The notes under the pieces: model-generated
Database searches by the model: none
Seen by the model: the letters and a program-made list of their open reading frames with translations, nothing else
Told to the model about the DNA's origin: nothing
Shown here: piece by piece, positions 11,428 through 22,700 of the stretch
How the letters are laid out: each line of letters begins with the position of its first letter
Numbering within the stretch: position 1 is the stretch's first letter
Made by a program: the position numbers and the translations under genes
Assembly (NCBI RefSeq): GCF_011386835.1
Contig: NC_088800.1
Coordinates: forward strand, 682,001-746,000
Reading direction: 5' to 3'
DNA from: Chrysemys picta bellii
Lineage: Eukaryota; Chordata; Testudines; Emydidae
DNA length: 64,000 bases

Positions 11428-14400
11428 ATGGCGGCGGAGGGGGACGTGGAGCTGGAGCTGGAGACGGAGCCGAACGGGGCCGGGGGCGGGGCGGACGGGG
11501 CCGGGGGGCGGCCGGCGGAGAAGCCCCGGAAACACGACAGCGGCGCCGCGGACCTGGAGCGGGTCACGGACTATGCGGAGGAGAAGGAGATTCAGAGCTC
11601 GAACCTGGAGACGGTGCGGGCGGCCGGGGGCGGGGCGAGTGGGTGAGAGGGGCGGGGCGTGTGGCGGCCGGGGGCGGGGCGAGTGGGTGAGAGGGGCGGG
11701 GCGTGTGGCGGGGGGGGCCCAGGTGAGGGGCTCGCTCAGAATAGATTCAGAAGCTGAAGCCGGCGCTGGCGGAAGACGCTGGAGGGCAGAAGCTGAGGGG
11801 GGTTGGGGCCATGGGCCCCCGGGCAGTCTGGGGCTCTTCCCCCCCAACCAGCAGTGGCCTGAGAGTCCAGCACTAGAGGCCGCAGCGTGTGGCTCGTGGG
11901 ACTCTGGGGGTGTGTTGGGAAGACGACCAGCTTGGCCTGATAGTGTATGGTGACGTGACTGTGCTGCGGGCAGACCCCTCCCTCTGTATGCTGGAGGTAA
12001 CCTTCCCTGCTTCTTCTGCCCAGGCCATGTCGGTGATTGGAGACCGAAGATCCAGAGAGCAGAAAGCAAAACAAGAGAGGTAAGTGCTCCCTGCACCTCT
12101 TGTCCCTTTCTAGCATAGAGCTTTGAGATGCAATCTCCATGCGCTAGTCTGGGGCCAGTGCAGCCACAGATTAAACATCAGCCTTATTTGTTGTTGTAGG
12201 TTAGAATAGCTTCTTTGGAGTTGAAGCTCAGACAGTTCTGGCCCATGCCAAGCCAGGGCTTTCAGTTCCTGAGCTATTCAGTCCAGTAATAGGTGACATG
12301 GCTTTGCACATGCAGAATCTTCTGGAGGCCTAGGGCAGTGTTCTTCGAAGTGCGGGTCGTGGCCCGGTACTGGGTCGTGGCATGTCAGGCACTGGGTCGC
12401 TCTGGTTAGCTCCGCTGACTGGGGCATTAAAAGTCCAGTCGGTAGTGCTGCCCAGCTACTGCGCACTGCGCCCTGCAAGCAGCCAACAGCAGGTCCGGCT
12501 TCCAGGCAGGGGGGCCCTGGGGCTCCGCGCGCTGCCCCCGCCTCGAGCAACGGCTCCGCATGGCCAATGGGAGCTGGGGAGTGGGCGGTGCCTGCGGGCG
12601 AGAGCCACGTGGAGCCGCTTGTGCACCTCCACCTAGGAGCTGGACCTGCTGCTCGCCGCTTCAGGCGCAGTGCAGTCTGCGATGCCAGGACAGGCGGGAA
12701 GCCTGTCTCTGCACCCTGGCTGTGCCACTGACCGGGAGCCAGAGGTAAGTCCGTGCCCCAGCCCAGAGCCCTGACCCCATCCTGCACCGCAAGCCCCTCA
12801 TCCCTGGCCCCAGCCCAGAGCCCTGCCCCAGCCCAGAGCCCCCTCCCACACCCTGAACCCCTCATTCCTGGCCCCACCCTGTAGCCCTCACCCCTGCACC
12901 CCAACCCTCTGGCTCAGCCCTGAGCCCCTCCCAAACCCCTCATCCCCAGCTTCGCTGGGTCATGGGCATCAACAATTTTCTTCAACTGGATCCCCAGAAA
13001 AAAAGTTTGAAAACCACTGGCTTAGGGGACCAGGGTAGTTTTTCTGGTTAAACTTCCTGCCTGTCCAAGTCCAGTCTCAGGACTTGTGGCTTTATGCTTT
13101 GGAAAGGAGTTGCTGCAAGCTTTCTGTTTGTACAGGTCTGTCGCATCTTACATACATTTAACATGCGCGATTTCAACTTTACGCGGTCGGCAAAAACAAA
13201 AAAAGAGAAAAACAACAGTTTTAATACTATACCTGTAGTGTGGGCGATTTCGCCCGCCATTGAACTCAATGGGGTTTTGGCTATATGCGGTTTTTGCTTT
13301 ACGCGCTAACCGTGGAAAGGAACCCCCGCGTAAGATGAGACAGACCTGTACTTTACAGTTGTGACTGAGTTGGTCTGGAAAAGGGGTCTGGAGCCTGTTG
13401 GTGCTTTATGTTCTGATTCCTTTTGTTACAGGGAAAAAGAACTGGCAAAAGTTACAATCAAGAAAGAAGATTTGGAACTGATTGTGAGTATGGAGGGCAG
13501 GGTGGATTTGTTTTAAATCACTAGTCAGGAAGACTCGATTTAATCATGGATTTCTACATACAAGTGCATTCTTGTTGGTTGTTATAACCTTAATACATAT
13601 TTTTCACAGCTCAGAGATAGATGAGACCCAAACTGGGTCTCTTTTATGGCCTACTGCCATTATAGGTTTTCCCTTCTAGTTGACAGAATGGGATGGTAGA
13701 TCTCAAATCAATGAAGGCTATACTCAGAAAGACCTCAAGACTTCTGGAATATGCTGCTCAAACAGTTTCACTTTTGTTTCTACTGCCTGTCCCTCCCTTC
13801 TCACATTTATCTCCAGACTTCTCCTTGTCCAGATCTATTCCGCCCCCAACAATCATCTATTCATTGAACTTTTTGAAACTTTGCACTTTTAGAGAGATAA
13901 GGGATTGACTCTGTGTACACGAATTTGCAGAGGGACAATAGGGTTGAGGTCTGTTATTTCTCACCTCTATATTATTTATTTTAAAACATTGTTGCTGTTA
14001 ACAAGCATGTTAACTCTGGATATACAAATCCACAGTTTGAGAACTGCAAAACTAAGCATCTCTGATGGTATCTTCTAGACTGAGCATAATCTATACAGAA
14101 GCCCCTGGAACTCCATAAGATGTGGTCCCTAATCCATGAACTATTGGAACTCATTACAAAACTTTTCTTAAAGATTACATGAATATATTGTCTCATACTA
14201 TAGAATTAGAATTTATAATCCCTATTCTATGCTGAGATATCTTTGATCTATAATGTATCTTAATTAAAACTATCCTTAAATACGTTTTTTCCTCAAAAAG
14301 CATTTTATCAAAAATCTTTTTTTTTAAATCATTGATTTTTATTCACCCTGCTTTGCTGTATTGCACTGTAGTAAGCCAGGCACAGTAGCTGGACTCTGCA

Positions 14401-14628
14401 GCAGCTGTGTAACTCGTACTCGGTTGAGGCCTCAGTAATGCGGGAGTACCGAGCCTTAATTGAGTCCAGCCCTTTTCTTGTGTGATGTCTGCTGTTGTGC
14501 AGCGTCTCTTATCTCTGCTCCCTTCCCTGCAGATGAATGAGATGGAGATCTCTCGGGCAGCTGCAGAGCGTAGTCTGCGAGAGCATATGGGGAACGTGGT
14601 GGAGGCTCTAATCACCCTCACCAACTAA
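11428..14628 (+). CDS. HYPK: HYPK, huntingtin-interacting protein K
   Basis: Small chaperone-like partner of the ribosome-bound N-terminal acetyltransferase NatA (NAA15/NAA10). Coding exons are 11428-11613, 12024-12079, 13432-13483 and 14533-14628, all with GT-AG junctions, giving 129 aa. The N-terminus has an acidic start (EGDVELELE) and a low-complexity Gly/Ala stretch (about residues 17-30, GAGGGADGAGG). Next comes the conserved block KPRKHDSGAADLERVTDYAE and a helical middle (SVIGDRRSREQKAKQERE). The C-terminal UBA-like domain (about 84-129) contains KKEDLELIMNEMEISRAAAE and ends EALITLTN. The protein is slightly longer than human HYPK because of the Gly/Ala stretch in the GC-rich first exon. 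A polyadenylation signal AATAAA lies at 14795-14800. Intron 2 holds two DNA transposons. HYPK is divergent from SERINC4 and convergent with MFAP1, as in mammals. Confidence 0.97.
11621..11708. repeat. Perfect 44-bp tandem duplication with GC boxes
   Basis: The 44-bp unit 11621-11664 is repeated without change at 11665-11708. Each unit contains two GGGGCGGGGC-like GC boxes. It starts 7 bp after the donor of HYPK exon 1, inside the CpG island. Confidence 0.95.
12328..13027. mobile_element. Non-autonomous hAT-like transposon, 684 bp
   Basis: The element at 12336-13019 lies in HYPK intron 2. It starts CAGTGTTCTTCGAAGTG and ends AAAGTTTGAAAACCACTG, an imperfect terminal inverted repeat of hAT type. 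The flanking 8-mers GCCTAGGG (12328-12335) and GCTTAGGG (13020-13027) differ by one base. The 5' half is CpG-bearing. At 12750-12950 an internal array of CAGCCCAGAGCCCTG-like units occurs. No transposase frame is present. Confidence 0.8.
12750..12955. repeat. Short tandem array inside the hAT element
   Basis: Irregular units built on CCAGCCCAGAGCCCTG and CCCCTCATCCCTGGCCCC repeat several times. The array lies wholly within the transposon at 12336-13019 and probably varies in length between copies. Confidence 0.6.
13131..13350. mobile_element. Tigger/pogo-like MITE, 216 bp
   Basis: The element at 13133-13348 is flanked by TA on each side (13131-13132 and 13349-13350). Its ends CAGGTCTGTCGCATCTTA and TAAGATGAGACAGACCTG form an inverted repeat with one mismatch over 18 bp. 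The interior has TTTACGCG and CGATTTC motifs like those in Tigger-type ends, and no coding frame. It lies in HYPK intron 2, 82 bp before exon 3. Confidence 0.8.
13498..14350. mobile_element. Possible AT-rich DNA transposon in HYPK intron 3
   Basis: The block between CAGGGTGGATTTGTTTTAAA (from 13498) and ATTTTTATTCACCCTG (ending 14350) has matching inverted ends (CAGGGTG/CACCCTG plus AT-rich ATTTA-type sequence). Its composition is distinctly AT-rich against the GC-rich surroundings. I could not find a convincing target duplication, so the boundaries and class are tentative. Confidence 0.4.
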
Positions 14629-14794
14629 CCACATTCCAACTGGACCACTTTGTGCTTTGAGAAGGGAACGAGGGAGGAAGACTCTTGTTGGAACTTCATG
14701 TCTTTGTGCGGTCACCCCTGCCGTGTGCACTGCCTTCCCAATAACTCTTTGAGAGAGTGATACTGGTCAGATGCTACATGTATTAACTTATTGA

Positions 14795-14800
14795 AATAAA
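14795..14800 (+). terminator. HYPK: HYPK polyadenylation signal
   Basis: Canonical AATAAA 167 bp after the HYPK stop codon. No alternative is seen in the next several hundred bases. Confidence 0.85.
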
Positions 14801-14814
14801 GACATCCGTAACCT

Positions 14815-16090
14815 TCTGGGGACACAGTTTATAAAGCAGCTATGAATGGGCCCTGAAAGAGTGCTACCACCCACCTGTTGTGGAAAGCTTTGACCACGGT
14901 GCTCTTTGTGTAGATGGCAGGCTACCCACACAACGGAGTTACAAGGGGCTCTGCTGTGCTAGTAATGGATATGGTGTCAGAGGTGAGACACATTGGATTT
15001 GGCCTGTAAAGCTCACCATGGTGGTGAGTACAGAGCTGAGGGAGCATTTTCTGCATGAAGCGTTCACTTAAACCTTCGTCAGAGAACAAGGGCTGAGCTC
15101 TCAAAAGGGAGAGATGGGGTAACGTTCCCACCCCTGCTGAATGGTTCTTTGATATTAACTTTATTCCCTTCTGCCATTATATTGCTCCATCACCCCCACG
15201 TCTGTTTCTCTCCCTGCTGCTCACAGGCTTGAGGTCTAGCTGCTATGGCCTTTCTAGTTCTTAATCAGAGCTCCACTGGCTTCAGTCTTCCCTCCGTTAA
15301 GCCCAGCAGTCTTACTTTATATTATCTTCCTGTTTTGTCAGCTCCTAAAATCACATGGTCTGAGGGCAAAGACCTTCTATATTCACAGTGCTAGAAGCCC
15401 TGCAGTGCTTTGCATGTAACATGTCTGGGTTAACTGAAGGGCTGGTTCTGGCTGAATCAGCCTGCCCATGGTTTCAAGGCCTCATAGGGCCAGAACACGG
15501 GCTGCTTTATAGGGCCACAGCTCTCTACTGAAGCCCAGGGGCAAGCCTGGTTGTTACAAAGCCTGAGGTAAGCAGTCCTGGCAGCAGGGGCTTGTCTCTC
15601 AAAGGCAGTGTAGAGTTGAAGGGCTGGAGAGAACACTAGCTTCAACTTGTGCCCTGTTAGGGGCTGTGTTCCTCTGAGCACTGAATAGCTGCTGGAGGGG
15701 CAGGGCATCCCTTCAGTCTCCATCTGTGGCCAAGAATGGATCGTGGGGAATGTGTGTTTATTGCCTGCACTGACAGCTTGGTGTGGGCTGGAGCTCTAAC
15801 AGCCTAATAGCACGAGGCTGGGGCACCGGCACAGAACACCCCCCAAGGGTGAGCAGAAACAGGGCTGGGATACACAGCTGCAGGAGGCAGGGCCTAAGGG
15901 AACTACTGCTAAGTCACCTCCTCCCTCAAAGCCTGAACTCCATCCACCTCACAGCCCAACTGTGCCCTGCACCTCCTGTGAGCTGAGGCCTGAGTTCAGT
16001 TATACAAACCCATAGCACAGAGAGAAAGGAGAGTGCCCTGGTTCAGCCACCAGCATGCCCTTCCCACCCCCAAAGAGTGATAGCAATGCC
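14815..16090. other. HYPK-MFAP1 tail-to-tail intergenic region
   Basis: About 1.3 kb separates the two polyadenylation signals. No exon or recognisable repeat was found. Short open frames (for example minus strand 15457-15723) show no domain. Confidence 0.5.
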
Positions 16091-16110
16091 AGTCTTGTGA
16101 GAAAACAGCT

Positions 16111-16116
16111 TTTAAT
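16111..16116 (-). terminator. MFAP1: MFAP1 polyadenylation signal (ATTAAA)
   Basis: On the minus strand an ATTAAA variant signal lies about 620 bp after the MFAP1 stop codon. No AATAAA was noticed between it and the stop, so this is the best candidate. Confidence 0.6.
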
Positions 16117-16734
16117 CAAAACTCAAATCTTGTGCCTTGGGGGCCTGGAAGAGCCCCAGACCCTATGGTAGAGGTAGGGGAGCCTAGAGCCAAGCAGAGG
16201 GCTCGGCGAAAGAGGCTTCAAAGCCCCTCTGAGATAGGGCAGAGGAGACTGTTACAGCTGTTCCAGAGAACAAAGGGGAACTGCCTTCCCAACTGGAGAT
16301 GGGGTGTTGTGCAGAGGTGGGGAGATGCTTTGGAACAGACTGTAGGAGCCTGCTGCTAATTCCAAGGGAACTGGGGGTTTGCTGCCCTCTGGCAGTGGGA
16401 ATCTGGAAAGCTGTCTAGTCTCGTGGGAGCGAAAGACATTCGGCGCTGGGTCTGGCTGGCCTAGCAAGGATGGACTTTTCCTCTAATTCCAACTGAGCCT
16501 GGTGGAAAGTCTGTGCAGCCCCGCCCAGGTCACCAGGCAGGGTGGTGAGAGCTCAGTGCTGGAGCACAGAATGCAACACTCAGCTCAACAAATGGAGAGT
16601 AGAAGGAATTGGCCAAAACAGGCACACTTTATGCCCCAACACACTCGCAAGATTTCTGGCAGGGTTAGGACCCATGGCAGACAAGTGCCTTTCCGCCCTG
16701 CTGTCGGCAGCATGACACTGTCCTGGGCACTCCC

Positions 16735-19700
16735 TTAGGTAGTTTTCCGCTTCTTAGCCGATGGTCTCTCAAAGACATCCCGAACGCCAGCTGCCTTCTG
16801 CTTGAAGAACTTGGTGTTCTGTGCACTTTCCTGACCCCAGGCAGAGTCAAAGGAGGTTGTGTCCTGATCCACCAGGTGTGTGTACTTGGTCCGCCCAGAG
16901 CGCCCAAAATTTTTGACCTAGGGAGAAAAAAATTCTGTGAGCTGCAACCCCCCCTGCAAGCAGGACCTACAGCACCCTCAGAGTACAAGGCACCAGTGCT
17001 CCACTGTGGACCAGGCCTCCATGTCACCCCACAGTACAGGTACCCTGTAAGACCCTGCTAGCTGAGAACCCACCCCACCTCCATGAGCCCATCTCCAGCA
17101 CACATACCTGCATGACTTTGGGCAGGATGGTCTTGTTGAAGTGATCCTCCAGCGTGGGGGCACTGAAGTCTCTCTTGTACACTTCCTCATCTTCATCCTA
17201 GGGAGGCATGGACATGCAGCAGAGTCATTTAGAGTAAGCCCCCAGGGAAACCAGGTAGGGACACTGCACAAACAGCATAATTCGAAGAGTCCTGGTAACA
17301 GCACTCAAGATTCCCTGCTCATGTCAGAATCACAGACATTGGAGACAAGGCTTGTGTCCCATCTAGTCCATCTCCAGGGTCTAGAACATGATTAGTCTTA
17401 ACAGTCCATATTTCACGGCTTTATTAAGACCAGTGGCAAATACACCAAGGAAAGAACCTCCCACCTCATTTGTTTCTTGTAGCTTTTAGGCACTTTCCAA
17501 ACATACTACAGCCCTCCTGCCCCTGGGGAGCTGACACTAGGTTAGAGGGAAGGGTGACAGCATAAGGGGAGAGTCCTGGGCTACACAAGACAACAAAATG
17601 TAAGGGGGTGTGCAAGGGGCTCACCATTCAGATTCCAAGGTCCTTATTTCCCTCTGAATTTGTCTAGCTTCAACCTCCAGCCATTGGACCATGTTATATC
17701 TTTTGCTGCTAGCCTGAGGCGCCCAATGGTAAACATTTGTTCCCCAGGTAGGTACTATGATCAAGTCACCCCTTAACCATCTCTTTGTTAAACCAGATAG
17801 ACTCAAGAAGCTCAATCTATCACTAGAAGGCAGGTTTTCTAATCCTGTAATCACTCTCACGGCTCTTCTCTGACCCCTCTTTAATTTATCCACAGCTCCC
17901 TTGAGGCAGGGGCTTTGTGGATGAGCTCAGGAAGGGCAGTGTGTGCAGCCAGCAGAAGCAGGGGATTGTTTATGACAAGGGCAGATGAGGCAGAAGTCAC
18001 AAAACAGGCCACTTGATTCTGCCTCTGACAGCTGTGACAAGCTTGCCTAGGATCCAGTAAAAGAAGGGCACCAGTGGAGGGATTCGGAGGGGACAGCAGT
18101 TGTAGAACAGACAAGGCAAAGGATTCTGGCACCAACACTTTGTGAGGCAGCAGGAGGCAGCGTGGGAAGACTGTCACTGCAGCAAGATGGGAAGTGATGA
18201 GGGCCTCAAGGAGAGCTTGAGTTGTAAAGGTAGAAACTAAAAAGGGCAGACTCTAGAGATGTTGTGGAGGAAACAGCAACAAGATCTGAATGTGTGGGAC
18301 ATGGAGGAGACACAAATCAGCCCAGGTTATGGGCCTGAATGCCAGAGAAAAGGGTTGGGTTGACCATGACAGGGAAAGGGGGAATGGAGAGGATTTGGGC
18401 CATATGAGATCAAATAGCGATGAGACATCCAGGTAGATCTGTCAGTCATTACCAGAGAGGTATTAGTGGATGCATGAGAACAACCCCAAGGAGGTCAAGT
18501 GACAATCCGTTTCACTGTCAGGAAGCTTCCTGGTGTTCAGCCTACATCTCCCTTTGTTTAATGTAACCTCACCTTCAGTCAAGCCCGAATCACACCACAT
18601 CCTCTTAGGGATTCACACCCCTCAAACACAGCAGACTCATCTTGCTCTCCTGACACCACACCCCCTTCAGTGGCTGTGTTGCCACTGTACAGCTGTAGCC
18701 CTTGTCATCTTTCCTTGAATCCTTCCCCTGAGGCATCCAGAACAGAACGCACTGTCCCAGGTGTGGGAGCCACAGAGCAGGGCTTCACTCACCATGAAGA
18801 AGGCCCCCCGGTGGTAGTACTTCTGCAGGAATTTGTATTTGCCCTTCACTGCCTTGTTGGTGATGACCTTGCCATTGGCACGGAGCTCAGCACGGCGCTC
18901 CTCCTCCGTCAGGTTCCGCATGCGCTCAATCTCAGCCTTCTCCTTTTCCAGTCTGTGCAGGAGGCACAAAGCCCGTTAGAGACAGCCCTACTCTCACCAT
19001 GCCCTCTGCTCTGCCCAGAGGACAGAAAGCTTGTCCCACTCACATCCCTGGCCAGAGACTGCAGCTCTAGGAAGCAATTCAACCCACTAAATTCCAGGGG
19101 AGGGGCACGCACCAAATGCCCTGTCCCTCCAGGAGCTAAGATGGGGTGCCCTCTGCTCTGCCTTAGGCTGCAGTGGCTAGACAGAGCAGGAAATGGGGAG
19201 GGGAAGATGCCCCCTGGTGGCTGCTGTCTTCTGGGTCAGGGACTAGAGACATTCAAGCCCAAACCCAGGTGCGGCAGCACTTACGCCTCTCGCTCCTCGC
19301 GGTCCCGTTTGATGCGCTTCAGTTCACGCACTTTCCAGGACTCGTACTCCTCCTCATCATTCTCGTCGTCCGTATCGAGTGCTTCCAGCGCAGCCAGCGA
19401 TCGCTTGTTCTCCTCCAGCTCCTTCTTAGTCTCCTCCTCCACAATCTGCAGAGGGGACCACGCTGCGAACTGAGCCTGCTGCAGCAGACCAACCCTCTCC
19501 CCCAGATATGCTGCCCCACTGGACAGGCCCCCATTACCTTGAGTGTGTACTTCCGCCTCTCCTCTGCCAGCCGCTTTGCCTCCTGCTCCAACTCCTTCTG
19601 TTTCACTGCCTCTGCCTCTCGTTCCTGGACTGTAACTCGATCCTTCCTGGAACAGAGGGGCCATCACAGGCTTCTTTCCCCCTCTCACCGCACCTTACCC

Positions 19701-22700
19701 AGCCCTCTCCAAGTCCCACCCCAGCACTGGCTATTTCACTCTCTCTGGAGTCAGGGTCTGCCCCCGGGATCCTCACCTGTCTGGTGCTGCTTCAGGCCCC
19801 GCTGCCTTAGCAGCTTCCTGAGTGGCCTCTCGCACCCCCAGCTCTGTTGTGGGGAGAGAACCATTTCCTGTGGTACGCTGCACCTCACTGGCAACCCCCC
19901 TATCACCACTGAGTGGCGCCTCCCAAAGTAACAGCTAGTACCATGGAGACTGAGCCCATCCAGCTTGTGTACACTGCAGGGTCAGACACAACTGACAGAG
20001 CTAAAAACAACAGCTGCCTGGAATCGATCACTCCCAGACACTCAGTTCCACAGACACATGCTGCCTGTCTGTGCCAAGCCAGCACCTGACCTGCAGATAG
20101 ACCCTGACCTGCTATTAGCACGCGCACCAGTTGCTTTCTGAGCTACAGGATAATGAACATGAGGACGCTTCTCTGTGCACCAGCTGATCCTTCGCATTTT
20201 CCATCTAGGCTGGCACTCTGCCCTCTTTCAGGTGGGAGCAATCCCCACCCCCACAACAGCAAGGTACGCCACCTACTTGCGGATGAAGACAGGTTTGAGC
20301 CGTGGCTCCGTTTCATCCTCACTGTCTGTGTACTCCTCATACTCAGACTCGGATTCAGACTCCTCGCCAGACCTGCCTTCGTCCTCCACTTCCATCACCT
20401 CCATCTCCTCATTCTTCCTCTCCTGGGCTCGCTGGCGCATCATCCCACGACGACGCTCAATCTCCTAATTGAGGCACACACCAAACCCAAAGGGAGTCAA
20501 CGGAACTGCTGACCTTCCATTCACCCCCAGGTCTCTTGCAAAGGGGTGGGGGAGGATGTTTGCCCCAGGCAGGGCCAAGAGGGACAGAGGCCCCAAGTCC
20601 ATTCTAACTCCTTCAGGCAGTGGATGAAATGGATGGAATTTACTGGCGTTAACAGCACCGATTCCTTGTTGCACAGAGGCCACACACTGATCCACCGCTC
20701 TGCATACCTCACCATGCAAACCAAAGGGGGCTTCAGCCAATGTTCCCTCCCCACAGCAGTGAGACACCAATCCATAAGAGCTGTCATACTGGACCAGACC
20801 AGTATCCGGTCACTGACAGTGGCCCGTCCCAGAGCTCCAGGGAGAGTGTGCAGAACAGGGCAGCTTTGGAGAGATACACCCCATCTTCCCCAATAGTTTC
20901 TAGCAGTCAGAGATTTCGGGTCACCCTGAGCAAGGGGTTGCAGCCCTGACTATCTTGGCTAATAGCCATTGATAGACCTGTCCTCCAGGAACTTATCTAG
21001 GTTTTGTTTTTTAACCCAATTTTACTTTTGACCTTCACAACATCCCATGGCAACAAGTTCCACAGATTGCCTGTGCATTGTGTGAAAAAGTATTTCCTGT
21101 TGTATTAAATGTTCTGCCTATTAATTTAATAAGGCATTTGTGTTATGTGAAAGGGTAAATAATGCTTCTCTAATCACTTCCTCCACACCAGTCATGACTT
21201 TATAGATTTCTATCATCTCCCTCCTTAGTCATCTCTTTTCTAAGCTGAGCAGCCCTAATCTCTTTAGTCGCCCCTTGATCATCTTTGTTGCCCATCTAAG
21301 AACCTTTTCCAGTTGAACTATAGCCTGAGATGGGCAACCAGAACTGTCCACAGTATGCACGGTGTGAGCGTACCATGGATTTATATAGTGGCATTAGGAT
21401 AATAAGACAGAAAATATCCATCCTTTTCCTAATAGTCCCTGTGTTACTGACCATGGCTGTGTACTGAGATGAAGTTTTCAGAGAACTGGTCTCGATGACT
21501 CAAAGTTCTTGAGTGGTAACAGCTAATTTAAAGCTCATCATTATACATGCGTAGTTAGAATTATTTTTTCCAATGTGCATTACACTGTGCACTTAACTGT
21601 TGAATTTCTTCTGCCAGTTTGTTGCCCACTCACCCAGTTTTTTGAGGTCCCTTTGTAACTCTTTGCAGTCAACTTTGGACTTATTTATTTTGAATAATTC
21701 TGTATCATCTGAAAACTTTTCCACTTCACTGTTCATTCCTTTTTCAGATTATTAATGAATATATCAAACTGCACACAACCCAGTATTGGGGACCCCATTA
21801 TTTACCTCTCTCCACTGTGAAAACTGACCATTTATTCCTACCTTTGTTTCCTATCTTTTAATCAGTTACTGATCCAGGAGAGGACCTTCCCTCTCATCCC
21901 ATGTAACCCAAAGGGCAAGTCGAAACCATCTGCAGACCGACTCTTAACCTCTTTCAGATTCATCCAGGTATTAACCAGTCCCACCTGCCCATGGATCTGG
22001 TACTGCCCTGAGCTGCAGGAGGCTGGACCCCGCCCTGTGGGAACTCAGCTGAGAGAGCCTGGGGAACTGGTGCTTGCAGCATGTTTCCATGGCTCTGCAC
22101 ATACCTCATCATCAATCTCTTCTTCCTCCTCCTCGCTGGTATCCTCCCGTTCCATGCGCCAGGCATCTCCCTCTACCTCCGAGTCACTTTCTCCAACTAC
22201 TTCTGGCTCCACAATTTTGCGGTGCCTTGCGAGTCTATGCACAGACACCAGAGTTAATCTTTCACAGCAATTCAACTGCCCTAAAGCAGTGACCATAGGC
22301 CGCAGCCCATCGAAATGCTCTGGGGCTCTTCAAGCTGAAGTCCCCCCCACACACACATCCAAGCCAGCCAGGAATTCTCAACCCATTCCAGCCCCAATGA
22401 CCCTGTCCTAACCCCACTGTTATAGCCCCAAGAATCACAGCAAAGAGGTATCTCAGCATGCCAAGCTGAACACGCGTGTTAATCTCAAATACTCAAGTAA
22501 CTAAAAAATGTGGCTAGACCCACCAGTGTCCTAAATATAATCAGACTGTAGCAATCATAGCTCTTACGTACAGGCTGCTACAGTATAAACCATGGATTAG
22601 TCTCCTTGACAGTCTGAGCACCTGGGCTGCAGGCAGAGCTATAGCAGCAAAGTTTGGAAAAAGTAACATTTCTTCTCGGAAGGTTGGTTTACATGGTGCC

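Noticed and set aside
11167..12096. 309-codon minus-strand open frame across the HYPK promoter
   Set aside because: A Pro/Arg-rich chance frame in a CpG island, antisense to HYPK exon 1.
16052..16500. Additional gene between MFAP1 and HYPK
   Set aside because: This is the MFAP1 3'UTR on the minus strand, ending at ATTAAA 16111-16116.
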